The notes beneath the pieces were generated by a model, which was given only the letters and a program-made list of their open reading frames with translations, was not told the origin of the DNA and ran no database searches. DNA of 64,000 nt from Acidobacteriota bacterium (GTDB lineage Bacteria; Acidobacteriota; Terriglobia; Acidiferrales; UBA7541): the NCBI GenBank assembly GCA_021788095.1, contig JAJYLB010000004.1:1-64000 (forward strand). Direction: 5' to 3'. Positions 1 to 9,363 of the stretch are shown piece by piece; positions within the stretch are counted from its first letter, which is position 1, and each line of letters opens with the position of its first letter. The translations under genes were made by a program, and so were the position numbers.

Positions 1-93
1 GTCGCTCGTCAGCCGGTCGCCCCCAAACCGCCCCACCACCTGCCGCGAAAAATGCGCTTCAAACTCGAACTCGGACTGGCAACACTCTGTCAT
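1..93 (-). CDS. IS1380-family transposase, N-terminal fragment running off the left edge
   Basis: An ATG at 93 on the minus strand opens a frame that stays open to the window edge (31 codons). The predicted start reads MTECCQSEFEFEAHFSRQ, followed by a VVGRFGGDRLTSD-like segment. This layout (FEF, then a basic patch, then VxRFxGGxxxSD) is the recognisable beginning of IS1380-family DDE transposases. Only the first tenth or less of the usual protein is visible, so the catalytic residues cannot be judged. It reads away from the IS1-type pseudogene that its element interrupts. The family call is from recall of the N-terminal pattern and is moderately sure. Confidence 0.6.
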   Translation of the reverse strand, partial: MTECCQSEFEFEAHFSRQVVGRFGGDRLTSD

Positions 94-212
94 GGAAAAG
101 GCCGCCTTTCCTTGGCATCGACTACGTCTCCAACAACGCAGTTATGCCTGAGAAAGCGGCCTTTTCCTATACCCAAATTTCACTTTCGGCTTATTCGTGG
201 CGAGATTTCCGG
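1..212 (-). mobile_element. End of an IS1380-family insertion sequence
   Basis: The interval runs from the transposase start at 93 out to a sharp junction near 212/213. At that junction the reading frame of an IS1-type transposase stops matching its family and unrelated sequence begins. The leader holds two related inverted motifs, about 92-110 and 150-168, each containing a GGCCGC/GCGGCC core flanked by A/T runs, so they can form a hairpin. The other end and any target duplication lie outside the window. The exact terminal repeat cannot be fixed from one end. Confidence 0.5.
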
Positions 213-925
213 GTTAAGTGCCACTGCCGCCGCCTGATTTTCGATCTTCCGGGAAAATCCGTTGGAAACCCGGGTGCATCGGCGCATAGCCGTGCGAACG
301 GACCAGTTCTGGCGCTCCACGTAGCTGGTGCTGATGTGGCGCGGGTCCGGCCTGCCGCTATTTACGACTAGTTGGGTGCCTATACACTGCGCTGGGCTGT
401 ACCGTTTCTCATCTTCCCCGCGTCGGGTCCGAACATTTTGATGAGCATGGCGTAATCGACTTCGGAACCAAAGGCACTCTCGACCGCCTCCAGGTAAACA
501 CGGTGTCCGTCGCTCGTTATCTGCGCTCGTTGACTGAGACGCGATGCCAAGTCGTTCACGAATTCGATAGCGGTCGCTCCGTCTCGGTCCCCCAAACGCC
601 AGCAAGGAACCAGCTTCGTTTCCGCGTCAACCGCAACCCAAAGCCACACATCCCCCGCGCCGGGAACCGCAGCGGCGATCTCCGGCCGTCACATTCTTGG
701 CCTTGCAATAGTTGAATCCCCGCAGTTCGTCAAGCAGGATTCGACGGCGGGGAGGTTGCGGAAAACGCGGTCCTGATAGTCCTGGCACACCTCGCCGGCT
801 TCGCGCAAAAGCCGCATGACGGTTTCCTTTGCGATGCCCGTCATGCGGACGGTCGCCCGAATCGAACACCCTTCAATAAGGCAATTTACGGCTTGGACTC
901 GCTGTTCGGGGGTGAGGTTGTTCAT
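213..925 (-). pseudogene. IS1-family (InsA/InsB-like) transposase, frameshifted and truncated
   Basis: Four reading-frame pieces on the minus strand join into one recognisable protein. Residues from the ATG at 925 give the N-terminal HTH (GCSIRATVRMTGIAKETV) and run to about 720. A second frame around 690-740 carries the LDELRGFNYCKAKNVTA part. A third (380-649) carries WLWVAVDAETKLVP and ITSDGHRVYLEAVE. The last (about 213-420) carries HISTSYVERQN and SNGFSRKIEN. The DDE-type residues are spread over these pieces, so at least three frameshifts separate them. Similarity stops abruptly after AVALN at 213, where the family normally continues with an aromatic-rich C-terminus. The IS1380 element begins there, so the gene was dead or dying when it was interrupted. 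Confidence 0.75.
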
Positions 926-975
926 GCGGCCATACTACTAAAGCCGCTTTAGCATGACAAGAGGAAAGTTCGCAT

Positions 976-1167
976 TTACGTACCACGATAGATCAGCCGC
1001 GAAACCCGGTATCGCACCGGAGGTCTAGCTGTGCGCGCCGTTCTCATCGCTTCGATGGCGAACAGGATGTCATCCTGGCCTTTTCCCAGGCGCTTCTGCG
1101 CCCCTTCTACAAGCACGGAAGCCGCCGCTTTCTTTCCTTTCCGTTGCCGCGTGCGTGCTGCTGTCAT
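976..1167 (-). CDS. Small basic hypothetical protein downstream of SDH-type protease
   Basis: This 63-residue protein has an arginine/lysine-rich N-terminus (MTAARTRQRKGKKAAASV), a short amphipathic middle and an Arg-rich C-terminus. It begins 18 bases after the protease stop. Its ATG is preceded by an AAAGGGGG Shine-Dalgarno-like stretch with a 4-base gap, which supports real translation. No domain is recognised. Its position as last gene of a three-gene minus-strand unit and its basic charge could suit a nucleic-acid-binding or protease-adaptor role, but that is speculation. Confidence 0.5.
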   Translation of the reverse strand: MTAARTRQRKGKKAAASVLVEGAQKRLGKGQDDILFAIEAMRTARTARPPVRYRVSRLIYRGT

Positions 1168-1185
1168 AGTTCCCCCTTTCCTCGC

Positions 1186-2181
1186 CTATTGTGCGAGCGT
1201 TGTTGCCTTCACCAGAAAATTAGATTTAGATTCGAGGATTTTGGTTGCGGAACCCCTCCCTAGGGCAACGTCCGTCCGAACGTAGTAGTGCCAAAGGGCC
1301 TGCCACAGGGCGTCTTCCTTTCCCAAAAGCAGAGGGTCCAAGCCGAGCTCTGTTTTGGCGGCGTGGCCGTCGATCATCCTTCCGTGAACCTTGAATATGT
1401 TTACGGCCGAGAGACGATCCAGGACATTGTCGATAGCTGCTGCTTGCTTGGCCGCTGGAGTGATCGACGCGAACATGTATTTCGCAAGGTATTTTCGTGC
1501 CACCTCTCGGCTGAAATCCATCAGCTTTTCACAGTGGTCAATGAACGGCGCGTCCAGAGTGGCGATCTGTTGCAGGATAGGCTTGATGTCTTTTTTCGCT
1601 TTAACGGCCTCCGCGTATCTATCCTCCAATGACTCCCTTGCGTCAACGAACGATTGGGCCGAGATGTACTGAAGTATGTTCCCGGCCAGAACGGGGACCT
1701 GCGCATCAATTGGCCCCAGTTCGGAACAGTACCCCATGACGATTTTATCTGCACCGAGAGCAATTATCGTAGCGGCGCTCTTGGCCCTGTTTGGAACGAT
1801 CACTCTAAATGTGTCGCAGTACGACCTGCACATCTCAATGATCTTCTCCGCTATAGTGCCGTCTCCCCCAGGACTGTTGATAATCAGATTCAGTTCCTCG
1901 ACTTCCCCCACGGACATCAGGATGTCGCCAAGAGCCGGGATATCGTCGGAGTCTATTGAAGCGCCCATTGTCTCTGAGGACACAAAGGCGACGTACGCGG
2001 ACGTCTTCCCGGGAGAATGGCTTTCCATTTCCTCCAGCGCCTTCTTTCGCGCATTCCGCTGGGTGCTCATTATGTCGAACTCTTCGAGCACTCCAGTCAG
2101 CACATGCTTCTTCATTTTGTCGGGCTCTTTCGTGTAGCCGCCGACGCCGGTCGGCTCAGGGGGAAGAGGCGGTTTAGGCAT
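1186..2181 (-). CDS. Serine dehydrogenase-type (SDH_sah/ClpP-crotonase fold) serine protease
   Basis: A 331-residue cytoplasmic protein of the SDH_sah (S49-related, ClpP/crotonase fold) family. The visible core is LNLIINSPGGDG followed by the AEKI helix, then VPNRAKSAATIIALGADKI, where the Ser after AK aligns with the family's nucleophile, then GYCSELGPIDAQ. No signal peptide or membrane segment is present, unlike SppA. An in-frame extension reaches 2550, but the ATG at 2181 is chosen because GGGAG precedes it by 7 bases and the upstream residues overlap the neighbouring small gene. Base composition is clearly lower in GC than the flanking chromosome, which fits horizontal arrival. Homologous proteases often sit in accessory regions. 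Substrate unknown. Confidence 0.75.
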   Translation of the reverse strand: MPKPPLPPEPTGVGGYTKEPDKMKKHVLTGVLEEFDIMSTQRNARKKALEEMESHSPGKTSAYVAFVSSETMGASIDSDDIPALGDILMSVGEVEELNLIINSPGGDGTIAEKIIEMCRSYCDTFRVIVPNRAKSAATIIALGADKIVMGYCSELGPIDAQVPVLAGNILQYISAQSFVDARESLEDRYAEAVKAKKDIKPILQQIATLDAPFIDHCEKLMDFSREVARKYLAKYMFASITPAAKQAAAIDNVLDRLSAVNIFKVHGRMIDGHAAKTELGLDPLLLGKEDALWQALWHYYVRTDVALGRGSATKILESKSNFLVKATTLAQ

Positions 2182-2212
2182 AGATGCACTCCCAGAGCGG
2201 ACGTAGCATACC

Positions 2213-2473
2213 CTAGGAGGGATGCCTTTGTGTATGCCAACGCGCCCGCGCGGCCATCTTGGCGATGGTCCGTCGTTTCTGGGGCGACAGGGTTTCAAGC
2301 CTGCGCTTTCCGCCGATCTTGCCGCCCTTCCGCCCAAGCTGAGCCATGAACGCCGAAATCTGCGCTTTCGTCGGCAGCGCTGGGGATTCTGTTCCTGTAG
2401 ACTCGTCCACAAGCGCCCGGGCCAGCTCGTTAACGTCGTGGGGACGCACTCGATGCTTAATCGGTTTTGGCAT
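2213..2473 (-). CDS. Small conserved basic protein with GRKGGKIGGKRR motif
   Basis: An 86-residue protein starting MPKPIKHRVRPHDVNELA. It has an acidic/serine middle and a C-terminal basic block, QLGRKGGKIGGKRRLETL then SPQKRRTIAKMAARARW. The GRKGGxxGGKxR plus KAAxARW arrangement recurs in small uncharacterised proteins of soil bacteria and looks nucleic-acid-binding. The function is not established. It ends 31 bases before the protease start and is probably co-transcribed with it. The ATG at 2473 is preferred over a TTG at 2509 on residue pattern; neither has a clear Shine-Dalgarno. Confidence 0.6.
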   Translation of the reverse strand: MPKPIKHRVRPHDVNELARALVDESTGTESPALPTKAQISAFMAQLGRKGGKIGGKRRLETLSPQKRRTIAKMAARARWHTQRHPS

Positions 2474-2845
2474 GCAGTTAGGATGCGGCGCAACACCACC
2501 GGGATGCAAGCATTATTTTCACTAATTTTACCATGCATTCCAAGGGCCACCTCTAAGTAAACCGGGAGCCCAAAAATTCAAAGTAGCCCACTACCCAGGC
2601 GTGCGGGAGGCGTTCCTCCCCGCGTCACGGGGTCTCGCACAGCCCCGGACAGGTCGCTGCCCCCCTCTTTCGCCATCTCGTGGAGGAACTTGCAGCTCTC
2701 TTGGTCCGTGCCAGCACTCGTCGTCGTCGCCCCACCATGGCGGCCAGCCAGCCTTTCTTGCGCTGTGCCGCAGGGGCCCGGGCAGGCTCTTCCGCTGGGA
2801 CGCAAGGATGGCTCGACAGAGGCGCGAATATCGTTCACAATCGCG

Positions 2846-3049
2846 GTGAATGGTGTTCACGTGGGGGAGGCGGTAGCACTAGTCGGATTGCACGAAATCG
2901 CGGAAATGGCATCGGTCAGCCCGTCGGCTGTCGCGAACTGGCGGAACCGCAGGGCCGACTTTCCCAAGCCCGTCGTCCAGCTAAGGTCCCGGCCCAGCGC
3001 GCTGCGGCGGACCGGGCCACGCCGCCCCTTCCAACCTCCGTACAGCTAG
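2846..3049 (+). CDS. Small HTH DNA-binding protein (AlpA/MerR-like), possibly truncated
   Basis: Read from a GTG at 2846, the 67-residue product contains LVGLHEIAEMASVSPSAVAN, then a WRNRRADFPKPVVQL segment. This is the standard helix-turn-helix plus wing signature of small excisionase/MerR-like regulators (EIAxxxxVSxxAVxxWxxRxDFPxPV). Normally a VWxxxxVxxW segment follows; here the sequence turns into Arg/Pro-rich residues after RSRPSA, so the end may be frameshifted. GTG at 2861 is another possible start, and neither start has a good Shine-Dalgarno. It overlaps the tail of the minus-strand gene starting at 3274, so at most one of the two is intact. Confidence 0.4.
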   Translation: MNGVHVGEAVALVGLHEIAEMASVSPSAVANWRNRRADFPKPVVQLRSRPSALRRTGPRRPFQPPYS

Positions 3050-3274
3050 GCGATGCGCCCGAGCGAGAAGCCTCTCCTGCCGCTTCTCGAGCAGACCGCA
3101 GGCGCACGCGTGGCGATAGACGGCCCGAGAACTGCCAAGGCCGTATTCGCGAGCCAGCGTTTCCGGGTGGGCCCAGCGGAGAAATTCCCGATCGATCTCC
3201 CAGCGCCGGGGATGCCGGCAGATCTGGCAGAGGGAGGAATGGTGTTTCGACGGCTCCTTCGCTCTTTTCTTCAT
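2981..3274 (-). CDS. Cys-motif HTH-like small protein, C-terminally disrupted
   Basis: From ATG 3274 the product reads MKKRAKEPSKHHSSLCQICR, then HPRRWEIDREFLRWAHPETL and AREYGLGSSRAVYRHACACG. The CxxCRHPxRxxIxxxF start followed by an ARxYxLGxxxAxYRHA helix-turn-helix is a pattern seen in small phage- or plasmid-associated proteins of soil bacteria, as recalled. In those proteins the reading frame continues well past RHAxAxGLxxKR. Here it dissolves into Pro/Arg-rich sequence, which suggests a frameshift near 3080. The 150 codons upstream of 3274 that stay open look non-coding. Function unknown; DNA binding is inferred from the HTH-like part. Confidence 0.4.
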   Translation of the reverse strand: MKKRAKEPSKHHSSLCQICRHPRRWEIDREFLRWAHPETLAREYGLGSSRAVYRHACACGLLEKRQERLLARAHRLAVRRLEGAAWPGPPQRAGPGP

Positions 3275-3405
3275 CTCGCCCGAAGTGTGCGCTGGACGTG
3301 AGAGAAATGCCACAGCAAGGTCTAAGTAAACTTTTCGTGCCTCGTGGCTTGGGACCCGTGCCTCGGTCCCCGCGGTCCGGTCGCAGGAGGCCGGCAGCGG
3401 CCGTA

Positions 3406-3424
3406 ATGTTACATGATGTAACAT
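3406..3424. promoter_or_regulatory. Perfect 8-bp inverted repeat, operator-like
   Basis: ATGTTACA, a three-base spacer and TGTAACAT form an exact dyad in an A/T-rich island. It lies about 130 bases upstream of the minus-strand Cys-motif gene (start 3274). Such an 8-3-8 palindrome is the size of a dimeric repressor site. No regulator can be assigned. Confidence 0.3.
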
Positions 3425-4002
3425 CGGGAGTGTAGGGAGAAGGAAAAGAGAACGAAACGTAGCCTCACCGCCTGCGACGGGTTACAAGAACTGCCCCTTG
3501 AAAACACAGCACTTCCACACGCCAAGCTCGCCCCCTGCGACGGGTTTCCCAATCGCGCATTGGCGGGGATAAGACCATGGTTCTCATCCGCGGCTCGGTG
3601 GCCCGAAAAGGATTAACGCAGAGAACGCGGAGACACTACGCACGACCGGAGTTCACCACGGAGGCACGGAGTTCCACGTAGACAGGCGGGAGAGGCGGGG
3701 TGGTGGCACGCCTGGATTCCCGCTTGCGCGGGAATGACCTGGGATGGGGGGCTCACTCGTTAGGATTGGGCTGCGCGCCTTGGCGCTTCTCTTCGCGCGG
3801 CTTGTGATATTATGCGCCGTCCCGGCGCGAAGGTAGCCGCCGCGGAAGACAGCCCGCCATGGCTTGCTGCTCGTTACTTCTGCCTGCTTCTTGTTCCCAC
3901 CCGAACCGGAAACCGCCGGACCTCGCCGCGCCGAGTCGCAGACCTCGTGGAATTCCGGGCAGCAGCCCGCGAGGCATCGTACCGATCTAAAGGAGACACG
4001 GG
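3425..4002. other. Gene-free stretch made of dispersed repeats
   Basis: No convincing gene is seen in these 578 bases. The interval contains two copies of CCTGCGACGGGTT (3471 and 3534), an AACGCAGAGAACGCGGAGAC-type repeat near 3615-3635, a CCACGGAGGCACGGAG-type repeat near 3657-3672, and the palindrome at 3716-3735. An A/T-rich TGATATTATG near 3806-3815 may be a -10-like element for the S9 peptidase downstream. No matching -35 was identified. Confidence 0.5.
3716..3735. repeat. REP-like palindrome with TTCCCGC/GCGGGAA arms
   Basis: The arms ATTCCCGC and GCGGGAAT are separated by TTGC- or GCAA-like loop bases, giving a near-perfect hairpin. This unit (TTCCCGCTTGCGCGGGAA with flanking TGGA and TGAC) is recalled as a common dispersed intergenic palindrome in many bacterial genomes. 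Confidence 0.55.
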
Positions 4003-6792
4003 ATGAACCGCACAAACAGACACCGCCTATCCGCCGGTCGTGGCCGATCCCATCGCCGGTCTTCGCGGCTGGGGGCGGCCGGCCTGCTGGCCGCCGGCGT
4101 TCTCTCGCTCGGCGGTTTGCTGGCCCTCTGCGCAGTCGCTCAGAATGCGCCGCCCTCCGCCGCGCCGGCGCCCGCCGCGGGTCGGGTGCGGCCAAACTAC
4201 GGACTCGCCGCGCGATTCATGCCCAAGAGAGTGGACAAACTCGTTTTCGACGTGGCGGTTACGCCACACTGGTTCGAGCTGTCCGACCGCTTCTGGTATA
4301 GCTACAAGACTCCCGCCGGTACCCGATACTGGATCGTGGATCCGCTCAGGCGCGCCAAATCGCCGCTGTGGGACAACGCCAAAGTCGCCGCCTCCCTGTC
4401 CCGCCTGCTGAACCTGCCTTACGACGCGCAGCATCTGCCCGTGAAAAATCTGAAACTGGTCGAGAAAGATACCGCTATCCAGTTCGAGGTCGAAGTCTCT
4501 AAAAGCGACGTCATCCCCGGCGAAACACCGAAGGCCGCCGGGTCGGGCGAGCAGCAGACGAATCGGCAGGGCGCTGGGAATCAAGGACAGGGCGGACGCG
4601 CGGCGCGGGGCGGCCCGGCGGCGAAAGTGCGGACGCTCTATTTCGAATACGAACTTTCGACGGGGAAGATCACGCGCCTCGACCAGGCTCCGTTGAAGAC
4701 GCCTTCCTGGGCGGCGGTGTCCCCGGATGGAAGAACCGTGGTCTTCGCTCGCGAATACAATTTGTACATGATGGACGCGGAAAATTACCTCAAGGCGCAG
4801 AGGAATCCCGCCGATCCCGGCATCGTGGAAACCCAGCTTTCGACAGACGGCGTTGCCCGCTACAGCTACGCCCGGCACCTGACTCCCGAGGATGAAACCA
4901 AGCTGAAGAAGGAAGACAAGGGCGACGCCGGGAACAAGGCCGGAATGCGCCGGCCGCCAGTCGCCATTTACTGGTCCAAGGATTCGAAGAAATTCGCCTT
5001 CATTCGCCGTGACAACCGGAAGGTGGGCCAGCTTTGGGTGATCCACAATCTCGCCAATCCGCGGCCCATCCTCGAAACCTACACCTACCCGATGCCGGGC
5101 GAGGACAACGTCCCCATCGACGAAATCCAAATTTACGACGTCGCCAGCAAGCAGCGGCTGATGGTTCAGCCGAAGAAGTTCGTGGACGAAACGCTGCAGA
5201 TCGCCTCCGCCCCGCTCACCTCGAAGGAGCGGGAGGATTTGGCGCGGCGCCGCCGCGTCGGGGAGTTCGCTCCCCCGCTCACCGGGCGGTGGGTTTCGGG
5301 CACTTCCGACAAGCTCTATTTCACTTCCCGCAGCCGCGATTTCAAGCATATCGACGTCTTGGTGGCCGACACGGCCACGGGCGCGGTGAAAACCCTTTTC
5401 GAAGAGAGTTCCAACGTCTGGATTGACAGCAGCGCCGAACCGTATGCCCCGGGCGCCTCTTTGCACCTGGTGAACCATGGCAAGGAGATACTCTGGTGGT
5501 CGGAGCGCGACGGATGGGGTCACTACTATCTGTACAAGGCCGACGGCAGCCTGGAGAATCAGGTCGATTCGGGCGAGTTTGTGGCCGATCAGATCCTTGC
5601 CGTCGACGATGCCACTCGCGAGATGTACTTCACGGCATGGGGCCGCGAGCCAGGCGAGGATCCCTACTATACCCACCTCTACCGGATCGGCCTCGACGGC
5701 GCCGGGTTGAAACTGCTGACTCCGGGAAAGTTCACGAACGCCCTCGTCGCCTCCGATGACGGGAAGTATTTCGTCGACACCTATTCCCGCGTGGACACCG
5801 CGCCGGTATCCGTGCTTTACGATCGAACCGGCGCCTCGCCCATGAAACTGGAAACCGCCGACCTTTCCCGTCTGCTCGCCGCCGGCTATCAATTGCCGGA
5901 GACATTCCACGTGAAGGCGGCTGACGGCATCACCGACCTCTACGGCGTGATGTACAAGCCCTTTGATTTCCATCCTTCACGCAAGTATCCGCTGATCGAA
6001 TACGTGTACCCGGGGCCGCAAACTGAGAGCGTGGCCAAGGCCTTCGCCGCGAAAGCCCCCGCCGACTCGGCGAACGTTGCGCTCGCCCAACTCGGATTCA
6101 TCGTGATCGAAGTGGGCGCGCGTGGCGGCAGCCCCCAGCGCGATAAGTGGTACGACAGCTACGGCTACGGCGACATGCGCGACTACGGGCTCGCCGACAA
6201 GGTCGTCGCGGCCGAGGAACTCGCCGAGGAGTATCCGTTCATCGATCTCCACCGTGTGGGCATCTGGGGCCATTCCGGCGGCGGGTTCATGACCGCCGCG
6301 GCCATGCTCGAGTATCCGCACTTCTTCAAGGCCGGCTGGTCGGAATCGGGCAATCACGAAAACAACATCTACAACAACACTTGGAGCGAAAAGTATCACG
6401 GGGTGCGCGAGGTGGCCGAAAAGGACGGCACCGCGAAATTCCTTTACAACATCGACAAGAACTCGGAAATCGCGAAGAACCTCGAAGGGCACCTTATGCT
6501 CACGACCGGCGATATGGACAACAACGTGAACTTGGCGAACACCATGCGCCTAGCCAACGCGCTGATCAAGGCCGACAAGCGCTTCGAAATGCTCGTTTTC
6601 CCGGGCATGCGCCATCCCTACACTCCCATCGCCGATTACGTTCTGATACGGCGCATGGATTTCTTCGCGCGTTGGCTGCTGGGCGCTGCGGAGGATTCCG
6701 CGGACATCCTCGAACTGCAGAACGAACGCCAAGCCACACCCAGCACGGGCCACGCCCTGGGCGAGGGCGTCGGCGGCCCTGGGAATCCCTAG
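4003..6792 (+). CDS. S9 family prolyl oligopeptidase / dipeptidyl peptidase IV-like, exported
   Basis: A 929-residue peptidase. A basic N-terminus and hydrophobic stretch (residues about 25-50, ending near CAVAQ) form a signal peptide, so the enzyme probably acts in the periplasm. A DPP IV-type beta-propeller follows to about residue 620, then the alpha/beta-hydrolase domain. The nucleophile is Ser758 in GHSGGG, the acid Asp839 in GDMDNNV and the base His871 in GMRHPY, so the triad is complete. A low-complexity Gly/Gln/Arg insert lies near residues 180-205. AAGGAG precedes the ATG by 8 bases. It stands alone on the plus strand, convergent with guaB only six bases away. It should release dipeptides or cut short proline peptides; exact specificity is not readable. 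Confidence 0.9.
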   Translation: MNRTNRHRLSAGRGRSHRRSSRLGAAGLLAAGVLSLGGLLALCAVAQNAPPSAAPAPAAGRVRPNYGLAARFMPKRVDKLVFDVAVTPHWFELSDRFWYSYKTPAGTRYWIVDPLRRAKSPLWDNAKVAASLSRLLNLPYDAQHLPVKNLKLVEKDTAIQFEVEVSKSDVIPGETPKAAGSGEQQTNRQGAGNQGQGGRAARGGPAAKVRTLYFEYELSTGKITRLDQAPLKTPSWAAVSPDGRTVVFAREYNLYMMDAENYLKAQRNPADPGIVETQLSTDGVARYSYARHLTPEDETKLKKEDKGDAGNKAGMRRPPVAIYWSKDSKKFAFIRRDNRKVGQLWVIHNLANPRPILETYTYPMPGEDNVPIDEIQIYDVASKQRLMVQPKKFVDETLQIASAPLTSKEREDLARRRRVGEFAPPLTGRWVSGTSDKLYFTSRSRDFKHIDVLVADTATGAVKTLFEESSNVWIDSSAEPYAPGASLHLVNHGKEILWWSERDGWGHYYLYKADGSLENQVDSGEFVADQILAVDDATREMYFTAWGREPGEDPYYTHLYRIGLDGAGLKLLTPGKFTNALVASDDGKYFVDTYSRVDTAPVSVLYDRTGASPMKLETADLSRLLAAGYQLPETFHVKAADGITDLYGVMYKPFDFHPSRKYPLIEYVYPGPQTESVAKAFAAKAPADSANVALAQLGFIVIEVGARGGSPQRDKWYDSYGYGDMRDYGLADKVVAAEELAEEYPFIDLHRVGIWGHSGGGFMTAAAMLEYPHFFKAGWSESGNHENNIYNNTWSEKYHGVREVAEKDGTAKFLYNIDKNSEIAKNLEGHLMLTTGDMDNNVNLANTMRLANALIKADKRFEMLVFPGMRHPYTPIADYVLIRRMDFFARWLLGAAEDSADILELQNERQATPSTGHALGEGVGGPGNP

Positions 6793-6798
6793 AGGCAG

Positions 6799-8319
<1,521 letters not shown>

Positions 8320-8332
8320 CTAAAAACGCCAC

Positions 8333-8357
8333 AGCCCAGCGGCGGCTCCGCTGGGCT
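8333..8357. repeat. 10-bp stem hairpin in the guaB leader region
   Basis: AGCCCAGCGG and CCGCTGGGCT are exact inverted copies around a five-base loop, about 80 bases upstream of guaB. On the minus strand the stem is followed within about 7 bases by GTTTTTA. It could therefore act as a terminator or attenuator ahead of guaB, or be a dispersed palindrome. No known purine riboswitch core was recognised around it. Confidence 0.45.
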
Positions 8358-8449
8358 CATTCGCTTCGGCAAGGATCGGGACGAGCACACCAATCAACTG
8401 CCATTTTATTGGCGGAGCGCGAAAGGCGTCAAGGGAAGGCCAAGCATGG

Positions 8450-8586
8450 GAAGGCCAAGCAAAGGAGGGGGCAGGGAGGCAGGGAGGCAGAGGAGGCAGG
8501 AGAGGCAAAGGCGAGCGGGTCGAAAGTCGGCTGCCCACGCTTCCGGCCAGCCCCGTCCCGAACGTTCGGGATTCGGGACGCCGGAA
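8450..8586. repeat. GGAGGCA-type low-complexity tract and dispersed palindrome
   Basis: Bases 8450-8516 are a purine-rich tract with many AGGAGGCA/GGCAGGGA units. The same kind of tract recurs near 19450-19495 and 31620-31645. Bases 8541-8586 form a nested palindrome: outer arms TTCCGGC/CCGGAA and an inner 27-base unit (8554-8580) with CGTCCCGAA and TTCGGGACG ends. The inner unit recurs almost unchanged at 30854 and 30985. Confidence 0.6.
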
Positions 8587-8719
8587 GGGTGGGGCACCGA
8601 CCAAAAGAATCGGGGCAGGAACCCAAACTACACGCAGGATTCCTCGGTCTGTCCGAGATTGCTAGGCTTTCGCGGGGAGGGTGGGGGGAGCAGGACGGGG
8701 TCTTGCCAGATGGAAACGA

Positions 8720-8876
8720 GGCACAGGCTGGAGAATCTGTGTGGCAACGCGAAAAGGTGCGAATTCCACAGCCCTGGCGCAAATTTCGTGCGTTGTCCGC
8801 AAACGACTTGCGCGAATCTATGAAAAATACAAACTGTGGAAATGCCAGTTGCCACACAGACTCTGGAGGCTGTGCT
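8720..8876. repeat. Long imperfect inverted repeat (hairpin element)
   Basis: The left arm around 8731-8747 (AATCTGTGTGGCAAC core) is matched by its complement at 8850-8866 with one mismatch in 17 bases. Inside these, AATTCCACAG (8762-8771) pairs with CTGTGGAAAT (8834-8843), and a further GCGCAA/TTGCGC pair lies near the centre. The whole element is less GC-rich than its surroundings and contains no gene. It may be a small non-autonomous transposon relic or a structured RNA. The gap between guaB and the next gene (8404-9045) holds nothing else that looks coding. Confidence 0.5.
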
Positions 8877-9062
8877 ACGGGGTGGTGGTGGTGGCGACGC
8901 GTTGACTTGGGCTTGCGGGGCCAGTACCATCCCTGATGCTTGGATTGGCAATCCGCGCCGCATCTCGGTTTCGCGCGGGGCAGCCCGCCTCCGCCCCGGC
9001 TTCCGCCTTCGCCAAGGCTACGGCGGACAAGGCGGGCGCGGCAAGCACAAGGAGAATCTGCC

Positions 9063-9350
9063 GTGGCCGAATGGCACTACGCGCAAGTGGACCCCGCCGA
9101 GGAACTTGCATTGCTGCACGTCTTCTCCGTGAAGAAGCGGCAGGAAGGCGGTGACGTCGATTTCCGCATCACCGTGCGGGAGTTCGCGGTAGCGCCGGCG
9201 GGGCATCGCCAGCTCTTCTTTGCCGAAGCCGACAAGCCGCTCAATCAGAAAACGGCGGCGGTGATTCCTTGCGGCTGGGGCGATTCGGAGCTGGCGGCGC
9301 TTTCCGACTGCTTGCGGATGATTCGCCAGTTCCCCTACGAAGGCGCTTGA
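9063..9350 (+). CDS. Conserved-looking hypothetical protein upstream of a STAS protein
   Basis: A 95-residue soluble protein reading VAEWHYAQVDPAEELALLHV, a middle with RITVREFAVAP and a C-terminus DCLRMIRQFPYEGA. The GTG at 9063 is preferred because AAGGAG lies about 8 bases upstream; the frame is open further back but there looks like repeat-derived sequence. No domain is recognised. It ends 13 bases before the STAS-domain gene and is probably co-transcribed, so a part in the same signalling module is possible but unproven. Confidence 0.55.
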   Translation: MAEWHYAQVDPAEELALLHVFSVKKRQEGGDVDFRITVREFAVAPAGHRQLFFAEADKPLNQKTAAVIPCGWGDSELAALSDCLRMIRQFPYEGA

Positions 9351-9363
9351 AAGGACGCGAGCC

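Noticed and set aside
2578-2860. Overlapping minus-strand frames upstream of the small HTH gene
   Set aside because: No motif, no ribosome-binding site and composition typical of random high-GC frames; not annotated as genes.
2551-3332. Direct repeat TCTAAGTAAAC at 2551 and 3322, considered as attachment sites of an integrated element
   Set aside because: Only 11 bases, no integrase between or beside them, and the flanks differ. It could be chance.
3471-3547. Two copies of CCTGCGACGGGTT 63 bases apart, considered as a CRISPR remnant
   Set aside because: The repeat is only 13 bases, there are just two copies and no leader or cas genes.
4027-5973. A 648-codon open frame opposite the first S9 peptidase
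   Set aside because: Antisense shadow. The plus-strand peptidase has a signal peptide, triad and ribosome-binding site.
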